Below are positions 6,313 through 10,752 of a DNA stretch of 10,752 nucleotides, one piece after another. The notes below the pieces were generated by a model that worked only from the letters and a program-made list of their open reading frames with translations, searched no databases and was not told where the DNA came from. The stretch comes from Synergistaceae bacterium (GTDB taxonomy: Bacteria > Synergistota > Synergistia > Synergistales > Aminobacteriaceae). How positions within the stretch are numbered: position 1 is the stretch's first letter; the number at the start of each line of letters is the position of its first letter. The stretch is taken from the NCBI GenBank assembly GCA_009776565.1, contig WRNQ01000039.1, positions 833-11,584 on the forward strand, read 5' to 3'. The translations under genes and the position numbers were made by a program.

Positions 6313-8871
6313 TTGAAAGGTGGTGTAGCCATAAACAGCGTACTTCATACGCAACTTGATCCGGGCTATTCTTTCAGTTTTAAACGCAAGCGGCTGAATC
6401 AACTTCTGGAAGAGGCTGTAAAGTATCCTGTTGTGGTCATATGCGCGGCAACTGGCTATGGTAAAACACGTGCGGTTTCAGACTTTGTGGAGCAGCATAA
6501 ATCCCCTGTCGCATGGATGCAGCTTTCAGAACGCGACAATGTAGGCTATCGAGCTTGGGAAAACTACGTTCACACTTTCTCACAGGTAAACGAGAGCTTA
6601 GCAAGTGGGTTCCGGGAATTTGGCTTTCCCGATACTGATGAAAAACAAAAACAGCTCTATCGCCTGTACGACCGTAATACGTTCAAGCAAAAGTATATAT
6701 TCGTACTGGACGACTTTCACCTTATAAAAGACCCCGTTGTACTTGGATTTTTTGAGCGTGAAATATATTACTCGCCGCCAAACGGGAGGACGGTAATAAT
6801 TATCTGCCGCGAGACCCCGCAAATCAATTTAGCGGGTCTTCAGATAAGAAGTCTTGTCTACCACATGTATGAACAGGAACTTAGCTTCACCGAAAGCGAG
6901 GTGAGCCAATATATGAGCCTTCAGGGATTATCCCTGAGTGCGGAAACTCTGCGCGAAATCTATCAGGATACGAAGGGCTGGGCTTTTGCGTTGAGCTTTA
7001 TTGCGCAGTCGTTGAAAAAATCGCCCTACTATTCGGGCTACGTTCGTGAAGCGATGAGGAATAACTTCTTCCAGCTTATGGAGACCGAATTGTTCAGCCT
7101 GGTTTCCGAGCAACTCAGGCATCTGTTAGTGCGCCTTTCCCTGATTGATCACCTTTCGGCAGATCTTGTCTCCGCTTTAGCTGAGAATGACAAAAGCCTG
7201 CTGCGCGAACTAGTACAACAAAATGCGTATGTCCGCTTCGACAGTTATGTCGACGCGTATATGATCCATCACCTGTTTCTGGATTTCCTGCGCTCGAAGC
7301 AGGATATTCTTACCGAAAAAGAAAAACAATGGACATATCAAATTGCGGCGGATTGGTGCAACCGGAACGACTTTAAGGTAGACGCGCTGGCCTATTACGA
7401 AAAAATTGGGGACTACGAATCAATAGTATCCATTTTCTTTGATCTCCCTCTGCATATGCCGCGAGATATAGCGCTTTACGCTGCCCAGCTCTTCGACCGC
7501 GCTCCACGAGGCGTGTTCAGCCGGGTGAGCTACTTTGCCGTAATGCATGTGCGCGTCGTCGTCTGCCTTGGAAAGTGGCAGGAAGCTTTGAAACTGCTAA
7601 CGTATTACGAAGCAGAATTACTGCGTATGCCCGAGGACAACGCATTGCGAAACTGTTCTTTGGTAGGCATATACCATTGTTGGGGAATGATGCGGCAGTT
7701 AATGTGCACTATAGACAGCCGTTACGATTTTCATGATTACTACGCCAGGATGGAAGAATACCAGACAAAATTTCACGTCGAACCTCAAAAACTATCCAGC
7801 CTTTCTATAGGCGCCTGGTTTAGCCTGGTGGGCTCAGCTAAAGGCGGCGCCCCGCAGGAGTACATCGACGCTTTGAGCAGTGCGGCAAAACATTGGTCCC
7901 GTTGTCTGAACGGCTATATGGTTGGTGTGGATGATTTGGCACGTGGCGAACTTTTGTTTTATCAGGGCGACTTTCGCGCGGCAGAATCCTTTTTCTCCAA
8001 GGGACTTGCGCGTGCGCGAGAGTACAGGCAGTTTGAGCTGATGCACAGGGCGCTGTTCTATATGCTACGGATTGCCGTTGCGAAGGGAGATTTAGCAAAG
8101 GCTGTGCAAGCGCTCAAAGACACGGAGGCGCTGGTGAATGAAAATGAGTATCTCCCCAGCAACACTACTTACGATATAACCCTGGGAGCTTATTATACCT
8201 ATGTTTCGCAGCCAGAAATGGTCCCAACCTGGCTAAAGGAGAAGTTCTCGGCTTATGATCATACATATTTCAACGAAAATTCTGCAAACCAAGTAAAGGC
8301 GTACTATAACTACATTACGAACAATTACGTCCCCTTACTGGCTTATATAGAAGAAAAAAGGCGACTGGATTCGATTCTGTACAACAGGGTGGAACTGGGC
8401 GCAATGGAAGCATGCGCACTTTTCAAAACTAAGGAAAAAGCGAGCGCCTTTTCCGCGCTGTACGACACCTACGAAATAGCGTTGCCTAACGCTATTCTGA
8501 CGCCTTTCATATGGCTTGGAAAGGATATGCGTGCACTTGCCGCCGCTGCCCAAAACGAGAAGGATTTTGGTATTCCTAAGCAGTGGCTTGAGATGGTTGA
8601 GAACAAATCAGCCAGCTTCGCCAAGCGCTACACAAAGCTCTCTTCCGACTATAGAACAGCTAACAACTTAGACGGAGATGCAGTGTTAACCCCTCGCGAA
8701 ATTGAAGTTCTAAAACGCATGTCCCATGGAGAATCCCGTAGGGAAATTGCGGAAAACATGAATTTGTCCATCAGTACGGTCAAGCATTATATCAACAGCA
8801 TTTACGATAAACTGAAAGCTCGCAACTTAGCCGAAGCCATACGCAACGCCAACGAGCGGAAGCTGATATAA
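6313..8871 (+). CDS. MalT-like STAND ATPase / LuxR-family transcriptional regulator, paralog 2
   Basis: The outer start given is TTG 6313, the only standard start codon in the right frame (852 residues). It has no good ribosome binding site. A strong one, AAAGGTGG, sits 7 nt before an ATA at 6331, and starting there (846 residues) lines up residue for residue with paralog 3. From 6331: Walker A AATGYGKT at 39-46 (K45), Walker B FVLDDFH with DD at 127-128, then KGWAFALSF, helical repeats, and a LuxR helix-turn-helix at about 785-846 (TPREIEVLKRM, TVKHYINSIYDKLK). Role: ATP-dependent, ligand-sensing DNA-binding activator, inferred from family. It is very similar to paralog 1, roughly two thirds identical by eye over the central 125 residues around KGWAFA. 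It lies about 70-90 bp downstream without a clear terminator, so cotranscription is likely. Recognition-helix residues differ from paralog 1, which suggests different target sites. Confidence 0.88.
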   Translation: MKGGVAINSVLHTQLDPGYSFSFKRKRLNQLLEEAVKYPVVVICAATGYGKTRAVSDFVEQHKSPVAWMQLSERDNVGYRAWENYVHTFSQVNESLASGFREFGFPDTDEKQKQLYRLYDRNTFKQKYIFVLDDFHLIKDPVVLGFFEREIYYSPPNGRTVIIICRETPQINLAGLQIRSLVYHMYEQELSFTESEVSQYMSLQGLSLSAETLREIYQDTKGWAFALSFIAQSLKKSPYYSGYVREAMRNNFFQLMETELFSLVSEQLRHLLVRLSLIDHLSADLVSALAENDKSLLRELVQQNAYVRFDSYVDAYMIHHLFLDFLRSKQDILTEKEKQWTYQIAADWCNRNDFKVDALAYYEKIGDYESIVSIFFDLPLHMPRDIALYAAQLFDRAPRGVFSRVSYFAVMHVRVVVCLGKWQEALKLLTYYEAELLRMPEDNALRNCSLVGIYHCWGMMRQLMCTIDSRYDFHDYYARMEEYQTKFHVEPQKLSSLSIGAWFSLVGSAKGGAPQEYIDALSSAAKHWSRCLNGYMVGVDDLARGELLFYQGDFRAAESFFSKGLARAREYRQFELMHRALFYMLRIAVAKGDLAKAVQALKDTEALVNENEYLPSNTTYDITLGAYYTYVSQPEMVPTWLKEKFSAYDHTYFNENSANQVKAYYNYITNNYVPLLAYIEEKRRLDSILYNRVELGAMEACALFKTKEKASAFSALYDTYEIALPNAILTPFIWLGKDMRALAAAAQNEKDFGIPKQWLEMVENKSASFAKRYTKLSSDYRTANNLDGDAVLTPREIEVLKRMSHGESRREIAENMNLSISTVKHYINSIYDKLKARNLAEAIRNANERKLI
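6316..6333 (+). promoter_or_regulatory. Ribosome binding site pointing to an ATA start codon in paralog 2
   Basis: AAAGGTGGTG begins at 6316 and resembles the consensus AAGGAGGTG with one change. The next in-frame codon at a proper distance is ATA at 6331-6333. The following residues (NSVLHTQL) match the position of MDSAREAL in paralog 3, and both proteins reach the conserved F17 and Walker A at A39. Either ATA is used as a start, or the site was an ATG that has mutated and the weaker TTG at 6313 is used. Confidence 0.55.
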
Positions 8872-8897
8872 GGGATTGGATTGTAGTAAAAGAACCT

Positions 8898-8920
8898 GGA
8901 GGGAGATGTAAACAGGTATG
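8898..8920 (+). promoter_or_regulatory. Start region of paralog 3 with an in-frame ATG-TAA
   Basis: GGAGGGAG (8898-8905) is followed at once by ATG TAA (8906-8911), in frame with the gene, and then by the true ATG at 8918. The spacer from GGAGGGAG to that ATG is 12 nt, longer than ideal. Paralog 1 has ATG CAA at the matching place (3685-3690). The TAA rules out any further upstream start. A ribosome could start and stop at 8906 and restart 7 nt later. Confidence 0.45.
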
Positions 8921-10752
8921 GATAGTGCACGGGAAGCGCTTTTTAATTCAGGCGATTTTCCACATTTCGTACGACCTCGGCTGAACCGGCTTCTTGAGGA
9001 AGCTGTAAAATGTCCGGCAGTGACAGTATACGCAGGAGCGGGCTATGGTAAAACGCGCGCTGTCGCCGATTATTTGGCGCAGCAGGATAATCCTGTCGTA
9101 TGGGAACAGCTTTCAGACCGCGACAACGTAGAATCCCGTTCCTGGGAAAATCTAGGTCACTCTTTTGCACAGATGAACGAGCAATTGGGAGAGGTTTTTA
9201 AAGAATTTGGCTTCCCCGATACGGAAGAAAAACGTAAACAGTTCTTTCACCTTTATGAAAGAAGTGTGCCTGGTAAACTTCAGTACATAGTCGTTGTAGA
9301 CGACTTTCATTTAGTGAAAAACAGAGCCGTTATCGATTTTCTGGAATATGGCTTATATTATCCGTCGTCGAACAGGAAGTCGATAATCATTATAAGCCGC
9401 GAGCCTGTGGCGCTCAATTTAGCGGGTCTGCAGGTCAGAGGTCTTGTCGCGCAAATACACGAAGAAGATCTTAACTTTACCGAAAGCGAGCTTGCCGAAT
9501 ATATGAGTCAGCAGGGGTTATCCGCCGATCCTCAAACTATTCACGATATCATTCAGGATACGAAAGGCTGGGCTTTTGCGGTGAACTTCATAGTGCAGTC
9601 GCTGAAAAAATCGCCGCACTATTCGGGATACGTTCGCAACGCGATGAGGAAGAACTTCTTCCAGTTGATGGAGACCGAAGTGTTCAACAAGGTTTCCGAG
9701 CGGCTGCAGCGATTAATGGTGTGCCTTTCCCTGGTGGTCCACCTTTCGGCGGACCTGGTCGCCTCCCTGGCAGGGGAGGATGAAAGCCTGCTGACCGAAC
9801 TGAGGCAGCAGAGCTCCTATATCCGCTTCGACAGCTATCTCGACGCCTACTTAATCCATCACCTTTTTCTGGATTACCTGCGCGCGAAGCAGGAGATTCT
9901 TACCGGGGATGAAAAACGGAGAACTTATCAAATTGCTGCGGATTGGTGCAACCGGAACGACTTTAAGACAGACGCGCTGTCCTATTATGAAAAAATTGGG
10001 GACTACGGGTCAATAGTGTCCATTTTCTATGATATCCCCCTGCAGGTGCCGCATAGCGTCGCTCTCTTCGCAGAGCAGATATTTAACCGCGCGCCGCCGG
10101 ACATGTTTACCAAAGTATTGGCTTTTGTGGGGATGCATGTCCGAGTAGTCATGTGCCTTGGTAAGTGGGATGAAGTGACAAAACTGTTTGAGCATTACGA
10201 GACTGAATTACTGCGCCTGCCCGAGGACGATAAATTCCGGTGCTTTACTTTGAGCGGTTTATACTATGCATGGGGTTCGTTGCGGCAGATGATGAGCACT
10301 ACGGACGACCGTTACGATTTTCATGTTTACTACACAAAGATGAGTGAATGCCTGACCAAAACTCCAGCCTTACCGAACAAGCTGGCCAGCTATTCGATTG
10401 GTCCATGGTTTAACCTGGTGGGTTCCGCGAGAAGCGGCGCCCCGCAGGAGTACATAGACGCCCTGGCCCGTTCGGAGAAATGTGTGTCACTTAGCTACAA
10501 CGGCTGTATGGCAGGCATGAATGATTTAGCGAACGGCGAGCTTAAATATTACCAGGGCGATATTCGTGCAGCGGAATCCTTTATTGTCAAGGGCCTTGAG
10601 CTAGCGCGCGGGTCGAGACAGTATGAACTGATACACAGGGCGCTGTTATACATGATACGTATAGCAGTTTCGCAGGGAGATTTTGCAAAGGCTCAACAAG
10701 CGCTTAAGGAAACGGAAGCTCTGTTGAACGAAACAGATTACGTTGCATGCTT
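8918..10752 (+). CDS. MalT-like STAND ATPase / LuxR-family transcriptional regulator, paralog 3 (3' truncated by window end)
   Basis: An open frame of 611 complete codons runs from ATG 8918 to the window edge with no stop. It aligns throughout with paralogs 1 and 2, so about 235 codons, including the expected LuxR helix-turn-helix, should lie outside. Visible parts are the P-loop ATPase with Walker A AGAGYGKT at 39-46 (K45), Walker B IVVVDDFH with DD at 128-129, the conserved SREP and KGWAFAVNF motifs, RFDSYLDAYLIHHLFLDYLR in the middle, IAADWC, EKIGDY, and the start of the helical-repeat region. It begins 46 bp after paralog 2 with no terminator, so the two are probably cotranscribed. The DNA-binding domain is predicted from the paralogs only. 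Ligand and targets are unknown. Confidence 0.85.
   Translation, partial: MDSAREALFNSGDFPHFVRPRLNRLLEEAVKCPAVTVYAGAGYGKTRAVADYLAQQDNPVVWEQLSDRDNVESRSWENLGHSFAQMNEQLGEVFKEFGFPDTEEKRKQFFHLYERSVPGKLQYIVVVDDFHLVKNRAVIDFLEYGLYYPSSNRKSIIIISREPVALNLAGLQVRGLVAQIHEEDLNFTESELAEYMSQQGLSADPQTIHDIIQDTKGWAFAVNFIVQSLKKSPHYSGYVRNAMRKNFFQLMETEVFNKVSERLQRLMVCLSLVVHLSADLVASLAGEDESLLTELRQQSSYIRFDSYLDAYLIHHLFLDYLRAKQEILTGDEKRRTYQIAADWCNRNDFKTDALSYYEKIGDYGSIVSIFYDIPLQVPHSVALFAEQIFNRAPPDMFTKVLAFVGMHVRVVMCLGKWDEVTKLFEHYETELLRLPEDDKFRCFTLSGLYYAWGSLRQMMSTTDDRYDFHVYYTKMSECLTKTPALPNKLASYSIGPWFNLVGSARSGAPQEYIDALARSEKCVSLSYNGCMAGMNDLANGELKYYQGDIRAAESFIVKGLELARGSRQYELIHRALLYMIRIAVSQGDFAKAQQALKETEALLNETDYVAC

Noticed and set aside
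7834..8098. Minus-strand frames opposite paralog 2
   Set aside because: Overlapping antisense shadows in a well-conserved coding gene.

Overview
The window reads as a piece of chromosome from an anaerobic, amino-acid- or organic-acid-using bacterium with moderate GC, strong AGGAGG-type ribosome binding sites and clean TTGACA/TATAAT-type promoters. The mix of a Liv transporter, a nickel-dependent LarA-type racemase and large MalT-like LuxR regulators fits Bacillota (Clostridia or Negativicutes) or Synergistota. The sequence alone does not decide between them.

Left region (1-1895, + strand): the 3' part of a branched-chain amino acid ABC transporter operon. It holds the C-terminus of livH, a complete livM overlapping it by ATGA, and livG two bases later. 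livG carries an extra block of about 23 residues that looks like an internal tandem duplication between Walker A and the Q-loop. No livF follows. The operon runs tail-to-tail into a minus-strand gene and overlaps it by 22 bp.

Middle (1874-3163, - strand): a complete LarA-family nickel-pincer (NPN) 2-hydroxyacid racemase with all expected cofactor and catalytic residues, and its own likely promoter. The 521-bp divergent intergenic region (3164-3684) is dense in signals. It contains the racemase promoter with three copies of an ATTATGTG octamer around it, a 15-bp REP-like hairpin, and a duplicated sigma70-type promoter (26 bp perfectly repeated, 113 bp apart). These are followed by an 11-codon minigene in frame with the first regulator gene.

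Right region (3691-10752, + strand): three tandem paralogous genes of about 850 codons for STAND-type, MalT-like LuxR regulators: N-terminal P-loop ATPase, helical-repeat middle, C-terminal LuxR helix-turn-helix. The third is open to the window edge. No effector gene lies between them, so this is an array of regulators. Each has an unusual translation start: an in-frame SD-led minigene before gene 1, an ATA codon at the expected start of gene 2, and an in-frame ATG-TAA just before gene 3.

A plausible but unproven reading is that the array senses small molecules (perhaps amino or hydroxy acids) and controls the adjoining racemase and transport genes or distant targets. The most unusual items are the regulator array with its start sites, the duplicated promoter, and the livG internal duplication.
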